A DNA stretch of 64,000 nucleotides from Melitaea cinxia (GCF_905220565.1 NC_059419.1:1426001-1490000); one strand, 5' to 3'; shown: positions 1-13,500, counted from the first letter of the stretch. Program-made: numbers and translations. Notes: a model not told the origin generated them from the sequence alone.

Positions 1-1886
1 AACTAATAGCAGTAAACATTTTACGACTAATTTCCATAATCTGTGAATTCCAGGTCAAATTTTGGTCAAAAATAATACCTAGATTTTTTACTTCAGAACT
101 ATAAGGAATAACATTGTTGTTAAATATAACTGATGGCAAAAGAGAGTGATCCAAACGACGAATCAAATGTTGGCTGCCAATAATAATAGCTTGACTTTTC
201 ACAGGATTTACTTTTAGACCAAATGAGTTACTCCAATTAACAATTTCACTTAAGTCGGAGTTAATTGAGTTAATTGTATGGTGAATATCATCTAACCTAG
301 AATGCGCATAAATCTGTAGGTCGTCTGCATACAAGTGGTAGAGAGAAGAAATACGGGAAGTTACATTATTAATAAAAGCTGAAAATAGCAGAGGCGATAG
401 AACGCCTCCTTGAGGTACACCGGCATTGACGGTCCGCCAATCAGAATATGAGTCCTGAACTCGAACCCGCTGACGGCGACCGTATAAATAGCTATGAAAC
501 CAGCCAATTACCGATGAAGATAAGTTAAGGGAATTAAGAACCACCAGCAGAATGTCAAAGTCTACCGTGATGAAGGCATTACTAAAGTCTAGTAACGTCA
601 AAACCGTGAGTTTCTGGCCGTCCATAGCCTGTCTGATGTCATCGCTAATCTTGACCAAAGCAGTAGTCGTACTATGACCCGCTCTGAAGCCGGATTGAAA
701 ACGATTTAGAAGGTTGTTTGAACAAAAGAAACATTCAAGTTGATGGTATAAAATTCGTTCTAAAACTTTAGAGAGGAACGGGACAATGGAAATAGGACGG
801 TAATCACTGTATGAAGAGGGATTTCTTTTTTTTGGAAGTGGGATTATTTGGGCATCTTTCCATGGGGAAGGAAAAGTCATAGTCGCAACTGAGTTATTGA
901 AAATGGATGTTAAGACAGGAGTGACATAATCAATAACAGGGATAATCATTTTCCGGCTAATGCTATCAGAACCAACAGCATCAGACTTTATGGCTAAAAT
1001 ATTCCTCCTAACATCACCCTCGGTTAATTGGCTAAAAGAAAATGGGGAAAATGCTGAGTTTACATTGGCAGAAAGAAGAGAAATGGTATTGGACTTGATA
1101 GCATTATCAATAGCATCTGAAGAGGAGAAGTGATTATTTAGTAAATTTAGGTCAATATCATTTGAAAATGCATTTTGATTGTGTACTTTGCCGACTCCAA
1201 GTGTTTTTAAAAATTTCCAAATTCTAGAGGTATTGCAGTCTTCTGTTACAGATGTGAAAATATGCCGTCGATGAGTATCTCTACAGAGTTTGTTGCAGCG
1301 ATTCCGGATTATTTTGTAACGGAATTGGTTTTCAACTGTTGGATTTGACCTATATTTTGCTTTTGCTAAGTTTTTTCTCACTTGTAATGTTTTGATTTCT
1401 GGAGTAATCCAGGGTGCAGGGAGATGTTTAATGCGAATCCGTCGAATTGGAGCATGAATGTCGTACAGCTGAGTGAGTAAGGAGTTGAAGATATCGATTT
1501 GCTCATTAACCGACCTACCATCCACAGCCCCCAACCAGTCAATTTTACCAGCATCTTCCCGTAAGTGTTCCAGATTCATTCCACCAAAATTGCGCTGCAG
1601 AAGTATTCTCGCTTTTGGCTTAGGAGGTTTGATTTTATATGAGAGGAAAAGAAGATCATGATAGGAGAAAGCAAGTGCAGGACATTGACCATGTTTCACA
1701 ACATGATCAATAGATGAAACAATAATTAAATCTAGCAAGGAGGGAGCGCAATTTGGAAAGCAGTGAGTTGCAGTAAGAGGAAGAATATTTAAATTTGATC
1801 CATTAATAGCTGAAGTCAAACGCAATGCTCGAGCATCTTTTTTCAGCAAGCACGTATTGAAGTCACCCATTATCACAGTGTGTCAC
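1..1886 (-). mobile_element. Jockey-superfamily non-LTR retrotransposon (LINE), 5'-truncated, open ORF2
   Basis: Read on the minus strand, an uninterrupted frame of about 620 codons runs from about 1878 to the left edge of the window. It starts with the end of an APE-type endonuclease domain (MGDFN motif near 1859-1870). A linker follows, then a reverse transcriptase: PISIVPFLSKVLER near 770-800, FQSGFRAGHSTTTALV near 660-705, DFSNAF with the first catalytic aspartate, GVPQGGVLSPLLF near 383-425, and YADD with the catalytic Asp pair near 320-331. The product would nick target DNA and copy the element's own RNA. An in-frame TGA lies a few codons upstream of MGDFN and the rest of the endonuclease is missing, so the element is 5'-truncated, as is usual for LINEs. 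The lack of stops or frameshifts suggests a young insertion. The 3' end lies outside the window. It abuts a Helitron-like repeat at about 1887. Clade assignment is by motif recognition only. Confidence 0.85.
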
Positions 1887-2086
1887 AATTATATATCATT
1901 TTATAGATAATTGCATGCTCTAAAGGCATCCACAACTAAAAAATTTATTGTTGCCTTTGTTTTTGTAAATTAATTGATTAATTATTAAAATTATATATAT
2001 GTCGGCTTTAATTTTGAAACAACTTCAACATGATTGACAATTATTATTGTTATTTTGTGCGAATTATTCGCACGGGTATTAATAGT
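1887..2086 (+). mobile_element. Helitron-like repeat fragment
   Basis: This matches 8905-9172 over most of its length, from 'atatatcattttatagataat' onward. Near the end is a perfect hairpin, GTGCGAA-TTA-TTCGCAC (2057-2073), followed by gggtat and an AATAG end. A 3' hairpin about 10 bp before a CTAG-like terminus is the Helitron signature; here the last tetramer has decayed. The left side is cut off by the 5' end of the LINE, so the LINE probably inserted into it. Confidence 0.55.
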
Positions 2087-4375
2087 TTATTATATCTTTT
2101 TTAAATCAATATTTGCTAATAGCTTTGCCGTTGTGAATAATTTAGCATAGATGATGTTATCAATGTCATAGAATGGATACAACGAAGATTTGATTGATGT
2201 TTGAAGGTTACGTTATATGATTAAAATTATTAAGTAATAAAAATTCCTGTTTAATTTTTTTTATTATTGTTTAGTTTATTGTTGTATATTAATTTTTATT
2301 CAATTATGAATATTAGTAAATAAGTATTGTAATAGCCAAATTTAATGTAATAGGTATAACATAATACCTATATTTTTTCAATTGTTTGTATAAAAGAAGA
2401 AAAGAAAAAAGTCAGAAAATTAATTTCAGTAATACAATTTTCTTTTTATTTCTTTATTAATAATAATACATTTAAGAATTATTAACATTAAGATAACAAA
2501 AATGACGTACTAAGCAAGTTTTTGATACTTGCATTATACACACTACCATGTGCACATAATTAAAAATTAACAAAATAAAATGCACATATAAATAAAAATA
2601 AAAAATTTATTTACATACTCTAATAATCCTAAAAGAGAAATGCTCTAATTTTGCATATTAAAAACATTTATCTAAATTCTGCATGTACTCGTATAATAAT
2701 AAATATGAGATCAGATATGGTATAATACCTTATTATTAATTAAACAAATGAAAATGTGATTAGGTGTATGACAATGGGTGGTAGAATAAAATTTCATTTT
2801 TGGTGTTACAATATATTTTATATTTTTTTTATTTCATTTTTTTTGTTTTTATTTTTCATAATATAACAAATAATAATTACATTTATTTAAATAATAAATA
2901 TTTTTTTTATTTATAATTTAAATTGTGTAGATTTAAAAATATTAATTCCATATTTTTGTTCGTCATATAAAATATTTGGTGGTAAATATAGTTTGAATTG
3001 GTTTTATGTTTAATTATTTACTGCTGTTCTTACATATTATGTTATTCTCATTGGTGCGTAAAAAGTACAAGTGAAAATTTTATGTAAAGGAAAATCTTAC
3101 GCGATTCTTATCAGAACAATAACGACGAAGTCAAGGTAAAATCAATTACGAACAAAAGACATTTAATGTAATTTAATGTAAATATTATTAAAATAATTAT
3201 ACTTCTTTAATATTAATTTACTTACCAAAAATGTCGCGAATATCCAAGAAGCACAAGGCACAAAAGTATATATTTAATTTAGCGCAAAATAGTCTTCTAC
3301 AAAATCCTACTAAAGTAGGATTTATAGAGTTACACAGCACTAATATTATTTTTATATTTCGTTCTTTAATCTTTAAGCACTTGAAACTAGCAAGCCGCAA
3401 AAGAACTTAATTTTTTGCGTACCGAATAATTGTTGTAAACAAGCCTACTGTAAACAACTTGTCGAAATCAACAAAGACGACTGGTTGCCAACATTCGTTA
3501 AATGCGCCAACTTAAAAAACACTATTATTATGCAGCAAGATTACCACTTTATGACTTTTTAAATGCCTGCGAAAACATTCTATGACAGCGTAAGTTTTTT
3601 GACCATTAGCAGCGCAAATTGAACATATTTAACCAATCATAGTTTTGTAAGTTGATCGATTTTCTTTCACTAACCAATAACAAAGAACTTGTAATTGCCA
3701 CACGCCAAAATTTGTGTAACCGTATTGCCATTATACTCATTGAGTTAATACTTATAATTATAGCATTTAAACATTTTAAGATACAAATTTGAGGAATTAC
3801 ACTAATGATTATATCGTTCAAATAATTACTGTAGTTTTGGTATCACTGAATAAAAATAAACACGTGTTACACACATTCAATATACATATACTTATATACA
3901 TTACAAGTTTAATTATACAAACAAAAAGTTCAAATAATTATTACCAACCATGTAATAATCCAACATTATTTAAAAATAAAAAGTAAGACTTGCAGTACTT
4001 TATTATATTAGCGTTTAGTTTTTTTATTATTAATATTATTTATTAGAATACAGTTATGTCGTATTGTAAGCTTGGAAAAAAATAATTTATTGTATATTAT
4101 ATTAAGTGTTCACACTTTTGTGTAATCATTTAATCATAAGAATTTTTGTCATTTGTAACAAAGCATCAACATATCGCAATATTAACTTTTTCTTTTTACA
4201 TTTTTTTCTATTAAAAAAATTGCTACAGAAATGGGTTTGACATACTTTACTTGACACGACAGCGCTTTAAATGCACATAAAACTCCGTAGAAATTGTATA
4301 TTATGTAAGTATATAAAACAACAAATAAATATCAGATTTGTACAAAGAAATAAATCAATTATTTTAAATCGACCG
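2087..4375. other. AT-rich stretch, no gene seen
   Basis: Very AT-rich sequence with homopolymer runs. Short open frames of 60-71 codons at 3218-3400, 3606-3821 and 3789-3986 have no recognisable motif and AT-driven composition, so I treat them as chance. No repeat boundary could be placed with confidence. Confidence 0.5.
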
Positions 4376-4559
4376 CTTTTTTCATCTCACGCCCAGTTTG
4401 ACGTCACAATACGGGGTTCTCGAACAAGCCTTACCGCACCCTATTTTATTTTTTCCAAAACAGTGTAAGTGCAATCGATACGAAGGTTAGTATGTCTTAT
4501 GTTCTGGTAACAGAGTTGACTTTTCTGGAGCATTAAATTTAGTTCCATATTTTACCTCT

Positions 4560-4850
4560 AGAGAGCGCGATTGAATATATCTACACTAGCGCAGAACTCA
4601 CCAATAGGATAGAAGGAACTTTGACGCAATTTGCAAATGGCCGTGAAAAGGATTGAGCTGGAGGGTGCTTGAAGTACTAAATGGTGGAAGAATCCGTGTT
4701 AAAAACTTGTGATTAATCTCTAGTTCAGTGTAGTGTTATTGGAAAGATACAAAATGTGCCAAAAGGATAGGATCCAGTCTTAATGGTGGTTTAGGAAACG
4801 CCGAGAACCACTGGAGGAACTATCGCAGAGATCGCTGATTGTGGGGTAAA
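4560..4850 (+). promoter_or_regulatory. Possible promoter and non-coding first exon
   Basis: This is less AT-rich and apparently single-copy compared with its surroundings. It contains 'tagttcagtgtagtg' near 4722-4736, which includes an arthropod initiator-like TCAGT. About 120 bases downstream there is a possible donor, gattgtggg/gtaaaat, near 4843. If it is the 5' UTR exon of the G-beta gene, intron 1 would be about 24 kb. No sequence feature links it to that gene, so this is a guess from composition and the initiator motif. Confidence 0.2.
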
Positions 4851-7600
4851 ATCATTGCTTTATTCGTTATCGTTAAGCTTATTTTCTGTTCCTAAGTTTA
4901 TATCCTTGCAAGCAGTGCAGATATTCTATATTAGGGTGTGACAAATGAGTAGACGATGAACTCTGAAATGGTCGCCGGCCGAGTGCGTGGTAGGTACACC
5001 CTATGTCTGAAATTATTGTTACTAGGATGAATTAATCAATTCAGTGGTTACGATACATTAGTACTATCGCTTAGGGGCCTACTTTACGGAAGCACATCCT
5101 GAATTTGTCGAAAATTAGAGGTAACTAATTGTCTATATCGTTATATGTATAGAAAATTGGAAGGCACGGCCCTATTATATGGAGAACATCGATTCGTACG
5201 TTTGCCTTATCAATTTGTAATTTCTCCCATGTTTTTGGGCGTTATTTGTTCATATTAGATCTTTCTTCGCGGATTTTTTGCAATATAGCTGATTTTTCTT
5301 TTCGTATAATGTACGCGCGTACGTGATTATAATTTCAATGAATAATTTATTAATTTTCCTTCCTAACGAAATGTTTTTGTAAAATCTTTAACGTTTAGTC
5401 TTTCTTAATAGCCTTTTGCTATTAAGAAAGACGAGGTATATAGTTAAAAATATTAAAAATTATTTCATAAGGAACTTTAATAAGTCATTTTAGTTTAATG
5501 GTTTAAGATGAATTAATACATAATTATATTTTTATATGTCTCCTGCAGTGTTAATTGTAATGCCTAAGCAAAATGGAATTTGTTTATTAAAATGTTAAAG
5601 TATTAGTGAAGTTAGTCATGCTTTAACCACAACTGTTTAGAGATTATGCATTTTTTCTTTGCTTTTTTTATATATTTTTTTTTTTGTTATGCATGGCGGC
5701 ACATCGAGATTACTTGCAAATCAATTAGTTTCTTATAAAAATGTAATGCATTGGAGTTTTAAATCTTAGTTATATTACAAGGAATTAATCCTACTTTAAA
5801 TGGTTCTAAATGAATTTGAGTCATACAGGAAAATCATTTTACTTTACTTAGTTATTAAAAAGTTAGTGTTTTTTTTTTTATATATTAGCAGAAAGCAGAG
5901 ACTTTCTCACTTTTAGTGTTGTATGTTTCTTTTGAATTTTTCATTAATATCACATCTGTGATTTTGACCGGTACAGTAAAAATTACAAATAAAATCAATA
6001 TTTTCTTTTTCTTCTATAAAACTACCAATATTGTTGGATGAAATAGTATTATATAATAGTTATTACAGTACATGTAATGTATTGTAATATTATTTAATAT
6101 CACTAAAATTGTTTTTTTTTTTACTATATAGTAGTTAGTTTTCGAAGCCGTGGATGTTAAAAGATGTCAAAAATCAAAAATTATATGCTGTGTTATGTCT
6201 GTGTTATTGATTTTTTTACTATGACTAAATATTAGACTTAATATAGAAATGAAAGTAATAATCTGTCTGTAACAATATGACACATTAAATTGCCAAAAAT
6301 TATTTTGTCATTATCAGGCGGTGTCTATTAGATGCAGGTTGGTAAATTAAATCTAATTAAGGAAAGTTAGGAATTATTCTTAGCTTTCTATAATATGATG
6401 TATCCTTTAACTTATCAAGATCTTAAGATCATGCTTTTGAAACCTATTTGAATAAAGGTAGTTTGATTTTGACACTGGCACATTTTTAATAGCAACTGGT
6501 TGATGTCCTAGCAGTTTCTTTTTCTATCCCCACACATGACACGTTTGTATAGGCCATACAAATATTTTCTGTGGTTGTTCTCAGACATCCGATACAGGAT
6601 TTACTTTCCTGTTAGAACATTTGTATTTAATATATTACTGCATAGTAACAAGGCATAGCGAATTAATTTCAAACATTTTTGATAGATAGGTATTATTCAG
6701 TTATCATACTTTTTCGTGGTTTTAACGTTGTAAACGTGTTCTGTGTAAGTAGGTTTATGCAGAAACAAAACCCAGCATTGTAAAGCTGTTATGCGCTCAC
6801 TGCCCAGGTTTGCTACGGGTATATTTGCCCACTAACCATATATTTAGGGGCTCTTTTTTTAAACAGATGTTTTAATAAAGCTTCTGGCTTTTACTCAAAA
6901 ACCTTTTTTATTTTGTCCACTACAATCAATTGCTTACTTAAGTTGTTTACTCAGTGATGTATGTTAAGTAAGCTCATAACCCACACTATTATAATACAAC
7001 TGTAAGTCAAAAATCATACTGTTGTATGAACAATCAAACACAAAAATCATAGACTCATTTATAGAGATAATGTAGTGTTTTGACCATTGTGCTGATACAG
7101 CAAATTAAATAATTTGTAAAAAGATTTATAATTGGTAAACAGCTTTATTAATACTTTTACTACGTCACTTCAAGAGCAAATTAATTGGAAGAAAGATTAG
7201 TTGAAAAACGTAACGTTAAAATTATTAAGTATTAAGTACCTATGATAATAAAAATATTTATAAGATAACATTAAAGTGACATGATCTTGGCATTTCTCAT
7301 AGCAATCTGTATAAAAAATCTTATGGTGTAAATGCAGTGATTAAGATGTAACCAATTTGTCATGTTTTAATTTGACCCATATTTTGGTACTATTGTTAGC
7401 GTCATAGAGCACAGATGCATTGTGCAGTCTGTGGGTGCTGAAATATCTGGAACTCAAAATGACCAATTACAAACATAGTAAATATCTCATTTTACATATA
7501 TATTATAACTAATAAGATTTATAGATACTTTAGGATATATATGTACTTTAGGTACAAATTATTCTAAAAATTGTGTAGATTTCCTGTTACAACTATGTTT
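4851..7600. other. AT-rich stretch, only a SINE-tail scrap
   Basis: There is no open frame of interest. A scrap at about 6520-6605, including 'ggccatacaaatattttctg', resembles the body of the tRNA-headed SINE copies at 22492-22710 and 31903-32110. The rest is unremarkable AT-rich sequence with poly(T) tracts. Confidence 0.45.
5398..5432. repeat. Perfect 14-bp stem hairpin
   Basis: GTCTTTCTTAATAG (5398-5411) is followed by a 7-base loop (CCTTTTG) and its exact reverse complement (5419-5432). The stem is isolated: I see no flanking element ends. It may be a MITE remnant or a fold in a transcript. Confidence 0.6.
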
Positions 7601-7607
7601 TAAAACT

Positions 7608-7816
7608 AGGGTACAGGAGGAAATATTATAAAAATTTGGAGCAGCCCGACTGGTGTAGTACCTTAACAATTACAGTAACTAAATAATCCTACCCTCAAGT
7701 AATATTGTGTTTTGCGGTGCCCAGAGCTTCTGGGGAGGGTGGTTAGGGCTGGCAATGTACATGCGATACTTTTAAGGTTTCAGGCGTCTATGGACTTCGG
7801 TTACCACTTACCATTA
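7608..7816 (+). repeat. Retroposon fragment, 'cacagcagg..accatcagg' family
   Basis: This is a diverged member of a family whose best copy is 49360-49648, which carries a poly(A) tail. Shared blocks include 'ggagcagcccgactgg', 'agagcttctgggg' and the 'ggcgtctat..taccactta' end. It carries no coding capacity and looks like a SINE or LINE 3' end. Confidence 0.55.
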
Positions 7817-7904
7817 TGTTTTTGGCTGTATGTTTATTTCCCTCTCTAGTAGTATAAAAAAATATATCTTTATTATCTCCACGTTAAAAGAATATTATGT
7901 GTAA

Positions 7905-8085
7905 CATATTAGTGTTATAAAGATAAAAATTTGTTTGTTTAAAAGAGTGAATCACAGGAACAACTGGTTCCAATTGAAAAATTATTTCTGTGTTCGATAG
8001 CCCTTTTGCTTAGGAAGGCTGTACGCTATTTATTTTTTTTTCTTTAAATTTATGCTCGTGAAACCGCAGGGCACAGCTTGTTTTA
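7905..8085 (+). mobile_element. LEP1-type Helitron-like fragment
   Basis: It contains the blocks typical of the lepidopteran family: 'ttataaagataaaaatttg', a 'caggaacaactggttccaattg' segment, 'gatagcccttttgcttagg', and the end 'gtgaaaccgcagggcacagct'. The family normally ends CTAG before T; here the end reads gcttgt. Confidence 0.55.
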
Positions 8086-8904
8086 ATATAAAGTCAATTT
8101 AAACAAATAAATTTAATGGTATTATTGAATTATTATAATAAATTTAAAATAATTGATTATAACATAAAAGGTTAATTTTTTAAGGTAATGCATAATTCAT
8201 GTGAAATAAATGCATTGACCCATTTAAAAAAAAAATATTGTAATAAGTGACATGCTTAAACATGACATGACTTTACAAAATTGTCGCTGGCTGGAAGTTT
8301 CCTATCACTCTATGTAAGTCTGTTGAAAGAAATCTGACAGTCTAGATTTCTAGAAGGACACTGGGATAGTTTTTTTTTTTTAAGATTATAATTAGGTCTT
8401 ATATATATTTTTAAGTAAAACTTCTCTCAAATATATTCAAAATAAGTTGGTGTAGATGAGTTTATAAATATATAATTTTTTTAGTTCATCATTTATGGAA
8501 AAAATGTAAAAATACTTTGTACTAAAAATAATGAAGCATCATCACATCTTTTTTTTTTTTTTTTTTTTTTTTTGATGAAATTATTGAACATTTATTATAG
8601 TTTTATAGTTTTTATTACATTTCTAAAAGCATTTTCAAAATATGTTTATTAGGCTCTACTAACACTAGACAATCATAGTGAATAAAATATTTTCTTTAAA
8701 GAAACAAAAATTATTAATACAACATTGGTTTTCTTATTCATATAAATTGTACTATTATTTACACTGTACTTCAATTTTATATTTGAATCTGTTGCGGTAC
8801 TACATATACACTTAAACGAAAATAAGTGTAAATAACTAAAAAAACGTCATATATATTAATACCCTAAGGTTAAGATATTTGTTTCCCTCTTTAGAAAAAA
8901 ACCT

Positions 8905-9172
8905 CAAATATATCATTTTATAGATAATCGCTTGCTTACCGGCATCAAAAACTAAAAAATTTATTATTTCTTTCGTTTTTGTAAATTAATTAATAATTAA
9001 AATTATATATAAGACTGCTTTAATTTTGAAACAATGTCAACATGGTAGACGGTCGATAAATTTTTTGTTCAATTTCAAATCAACTCACGTATAAATACTT
9101 TTTTTTTGTGATTTTGTAAAGTGATAATTATTATACTTATTTAGTGCGAATTATTTGCACGGGTATGGCTAG
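8905..9172 (+). mobile_element. Helitron-like element with 3' hairpin and CTAG end
   Basis: This shares most of its sequence with 1887-2086. The hairpin gtgcgaa-tta-tttgcac (9144-9160) is followed 8 bases later by CTAG (9169-9172) and then a T. That arrangement is the expected 3' end of a Helitron inserted between A and T. It has no coding capacity, so it is non-autonomous. The left end is not resolved. Confidence 0.6.
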
Positions 9173-10261
9173 TATATATAAATTTTCATTTATTCGTCAC
9201 AGGGTAAACTTAAAAATACACTATATTTGTATAGTTTGTGTAATTAGTAATATTTTTACATACAATGTAAACATAATAACATAACAATAATGTACAAGGA
9301 CTTATGACATGACAATGATTTAGAGCCGATTTAAAGATAACTATAACAATGCGTCAACATTGTTGTTATGGTAAAATATATGTAAGCTATACATACGTTT
9401 GTAACAATAAATATAGGTTTTTCTACTATTGTAACTATATTTACATGGTTAAAATATTATTTTGTGGTGTCACTTAAGCCGTTTTGCTTTTAGCTCCAGA
9501 AAATTTAGTCGATATAATCTGTCGCAATTATTAACGCAAAATAGTACTATAAAAGTATTTGAAGTTTTCAAAATAATTGTTATTATCTGTTCTAATTGGT
9601 ACAATTTAAAAAATAGGCATTTGTAAGTCTGACAAGCATAAAACGTTCCATATAACTATAAAAAAATTAAAGCTATTTATAGTCTAAATAGATATAAGAA
9701 TGATATGTAAAAGATTATTTATATTTAAGGACCTACAAACTATTATAATTCGACAGATAAAGCGTGTTAAGAACTAGGAACCTAGTTTAAATTTTTTTCA
9801 ACGGAGGCCAGTAAACAGCAATTCTGGAGATATTTATTCCGATATTATCGACATGGCTAAAAATTAACTTGCATAGGTCTGATACAGAATTAATACCTTC
9901 AGAAAGATAAAGTTTACGACATATTAAAACCCTTGAAAATATAGTCGTGTTCCGACTTTATGTTAAAATTCCGTCTAGCAACAGTTTGAACGGACTTAAT
10001 CTGTATTATAAACGTACATACACGTTTACACATTCCTAAATGTAAGTAACAAACCTAGAGTAAATAAAAAAATGTCCTTTATTTCGTGGCTAGTGTCTCG
10101 TAAGCGGAACAGAGCCCTAAAATGATACCTGTACAATTCGGCGTTAAAAGTCCCCTAACTATGTATTTGAACACGTGATTGTTTTTGAACCACACCCTGA
10201 TATGACAGCGAAAAGTGTACGAGCAATATTTCTGGTACGGAACATGTACTGATTTTATTAA

Positions 10262-10430
10262 CAAGGCTAGCTACATTTATTTATTCTTAATGTACACCAA
10301 AATACAGACACATATAAAGAAAGATACAATACAAGATGTACAAAGGCGATCTTATCGCTAAATAGCGATTTCTTCCATATAACCTTTGGGTACTGGACAC
10401 GATACAGTAGCAGCGGTTAGAAGTACATTT
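10262..10430 (-). repeat. LINE 3' tail, copy 1
   Basis: It is nearly identical to 40257-40420: both run from '(t)atttatttattcttaatgtacac' through 'gcgatttcttcca' to 'cagcggttagaagt'. Read on the minus strand it ends in a TAAATAAATA-type tail, as in CR1/Jockey LINE 3' ends of Lepidoptera. It is non-coding. Confidence 0.65.
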
Positions 10431-10467
10431 TTATAATACCTATAATTATAATGAATTGGAAAAAAAA

Positions 10468-10590
10468 ATGTTAAATAGCCATAAGTCCGCCCATTGTACT
10501 TCACTGTCTGTAACTATCTTTATGCTTTGTTTGTAATGTATTTGTGGTGTACAATAAAGTATAAAATAAAATAAATAATAAATAGTATAA
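10468..10590 (+). repeat. LINE 3' tail, second family
   Basis: It matches 53660-53785 almost base for base ('taaatagccataagtccgcc' through 'gtacaataaagtataaaata'). The AATAAA and simple A-rich tail mark it as a retroposon 3' end. It lies beside copy 1 of the other LINE tail. Confidence 0.65.
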
Positions 10591-13500
10591 GTGACCATAG
10601 AGAAGGAATACGAGTAAACTAAATTCCTAATTTTATAAACCTGTCCTAAATGTTGTTAGGATGAAAATTTATAGCAATATATAAAAAAAAAATTGCTGCA
10701 TGTTATTGTATACGTAATTACGTATATACATTTCTGGAAAGCATATCTAATTTATCTTCTTGCTAGGTCTTCATCACAACTCCAGGCTTTTTTTGTCAAA
10801 TTACCACTAATTGATAAAGTAAGAGATAGGTATTTTTTTAGAACGGCCGTAAAAGAACATTTAATAAGTCGCTTTATCATTTGATTGACGGCTAGAATAT
10901 TGCCGTTCATTTAAGCAACAGCTGTTTAGAATAACATCAAAACCTACGTGTATTTGATGAAAATTGATTCCTCGAAGAATATCATTGACATCTTCCATTA
11001 GGTTTAAAAATAACTCGTAAAAATCTTTCGCCGATATATTGGTTTCTAGAGATTTGCACGGATCGAATAAAACTATTTTAGGCTATATATAATCTTCATT
11101 ATCCGATTGGAAAACTGTTTAGTATGTGATAGTAGAAAAGTCGAGACATTGTACACGTTAAATGTGTTTAACGCTTTAGTTTCAAATGAAAAATTTATAT
11201 GGTATTATGTGAAATGAAACAAAACCAATAATTAAGTACTATTAGTAAACTTATGGCATATTTCAATACTAATGCTAAACGGAATCCACCCAGATTATAG
11301 CTATTATCATGTAAAAATGTTCATCAACAATTAGAATCCAATCGTATACTATCTGCAATACTAATATGTTAAGCTTAGCCTACTCCACTTTGTCTAGAAG
11401 ATTTAGCAGAATAATGTTTAAATTAAATGGTAGTCGTTTTTGAAACTCTTTTTTTGTGCTTGTCTTATTTATGCCATTTCCAATACCTTGATTAAATGAT
11501 TTAAGTCTTACATTTCTATGTGACATTAGCGAAATCATCTGTCCTCATTTGGAACTATTGAAAACCGTTAACCCTAAAGGAGAAGAAGAAGTAAGTCTGA
11601 CATTTGATGGTTTCTTAAGATGTTACAGATAAATGATCTTATCTGGCACACGTACAACTACCTATCTGTGCTTTAAAGTTTTTGATATGGAAGTTAACCA
11701 TAGCGTTAATCATAAACACATTTTCGACGGCTCTGCGCTGTGTCATATAAAGGCGTGGAATCCACTACGTGATATGATTATATCAAGAGGGTTTTAAGTG
11801 ACGAAATTTTAGTTGTGTTATTAAAGCGGAAATGAGAAAGTTCGTATACGTAAGCAGACTTCAAAAACCTTTGCCTTTAGAGGAGTATTTACGAAATTAC
11901 GAATAATATAAAACCTGGTCTAATTTTAAATACGTAAAACATTAGATATAGCTAGATGTTCAAAAGTCGCTAAACTCTGATAGGAATTATCTGACCGGGT
12001 TATTGCTAATTAAACTGTAGAATGTAGACGATTACAGAGGTCAAATTACCGACTTTTAATACTACATAAAACTATACTCATGTGTTTAGTTATGGACGAT
12101 TGGGGATTCGCTTTCTCTTTACAACTGACCATGAGATAAATTATGAGGTATGTATTATACGGGTTATTGATTAGCATGACGATATGTCCATTCAATTGAT
12201 ATAGCAGGACGATAATTAAAAGGGAACTATGAAAAGGTAATATGGTGGTTAGTTTTAGCAAAGACGAAAGATTGAAGAAAAAGTATTTGGACAAATTCTA
12301 GCCTTTGTAGAAATTCGGCAGAATTTTTTCGAAAACAAGTACCGCTGATGTTAAAGTAATGCCAAAGTTGTGGTGTTAAGAGCTGAAAGCCAATGAGTTA
12401 CATGCGTCACTCGGATGACCATTTCAAGCATTGTTCAGTTTTTGTTTTCTACGTCACATGCAGCCTGCTCATTTCCGCTAGCATTGAAATATTCATAAAG
12501 GCCACAAATTCTTTTATCATATCTGCTGTTTGGTTTGTTGTACTTTATATTTGTTTTGCCGGAGCCTGTGATAATATTTTTTTTTGTACACAGTTTTACG
12601 TATTAATAGATCTAGTTAGACTTTAAACATATATTTAAAAAGAAATTATCGTTGAATTTTATATTATTGGGCTCTTCCAATTACTTGAATTATTTATATA
12701 TATGGTATTTTAAAATTAGTACATTATTCCGAAGAAAAGCTAGGGAGATAAATATAAAGCCAGGATAGAAATATATTGACATTGTGGGTTGTTTTTTACG
12801 CTAATTACGCTACTAATATAAAGCTAAGTTGAGTATACTAAAACAATTATATTTTACTCAAGTAATGCTTTATAAATAACAAATCAGTGTTAAATTCTAA
12901 CAAAGAAAAGCCTATCCAATTAAAAAGTGAAATAAATAATTTAATAAAACATAATACATTCAATAATGCATTCGAAAATGAAGCTGACCAATTTAAATGC
13001 GTATCATTGGACGTCGAACAGCATAATACATAACTTATGTAAAATCCACTTCTGATTGGTAGGGAGCGGGACGCACCGCGACCACGGCCCCAGACGGATC
13101 AATATAATAGTAACTTACACCGATGAATCATAAGGGAAGTCCCATGGTTGAATTTTAATTAAACCGTAGCATTCGTTTTGTATTTCTCGTTTTGTGTTTA
13201 TATGTGGTCTATATAGATGAGTATTGATCAAAATGACGGAGTATCGAGCAAAAATAAATCTTAGGTCTTGTTCCATTTCCTGATAAAAAATATCATCGAT
13301 AGCCTAACTATCTGCGAGATAAACTACAATTTTTGGGAACAATTTCAGCAGTTGCTGACATTTAATGGTGCCTATCAGATCTAAGCCGGTGAAAATTTTC
13401 TTTTAATTTAACAACAAACTCCATTTTATTTGTTATTCCATTTGTTCCATTCCATTTTGTATGTTGTTTCGAAAAAAAAAAACTAACAATTAATTTGCCC

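Noticed and set aside
12393..12626. 77-codon hydrophobic frame, possible chemoreceptor fragment
   Set aside because: There is no receptor motif, no neighbouring exon of the same type, and the AT-rich composition favours hydrophobic chance frames.
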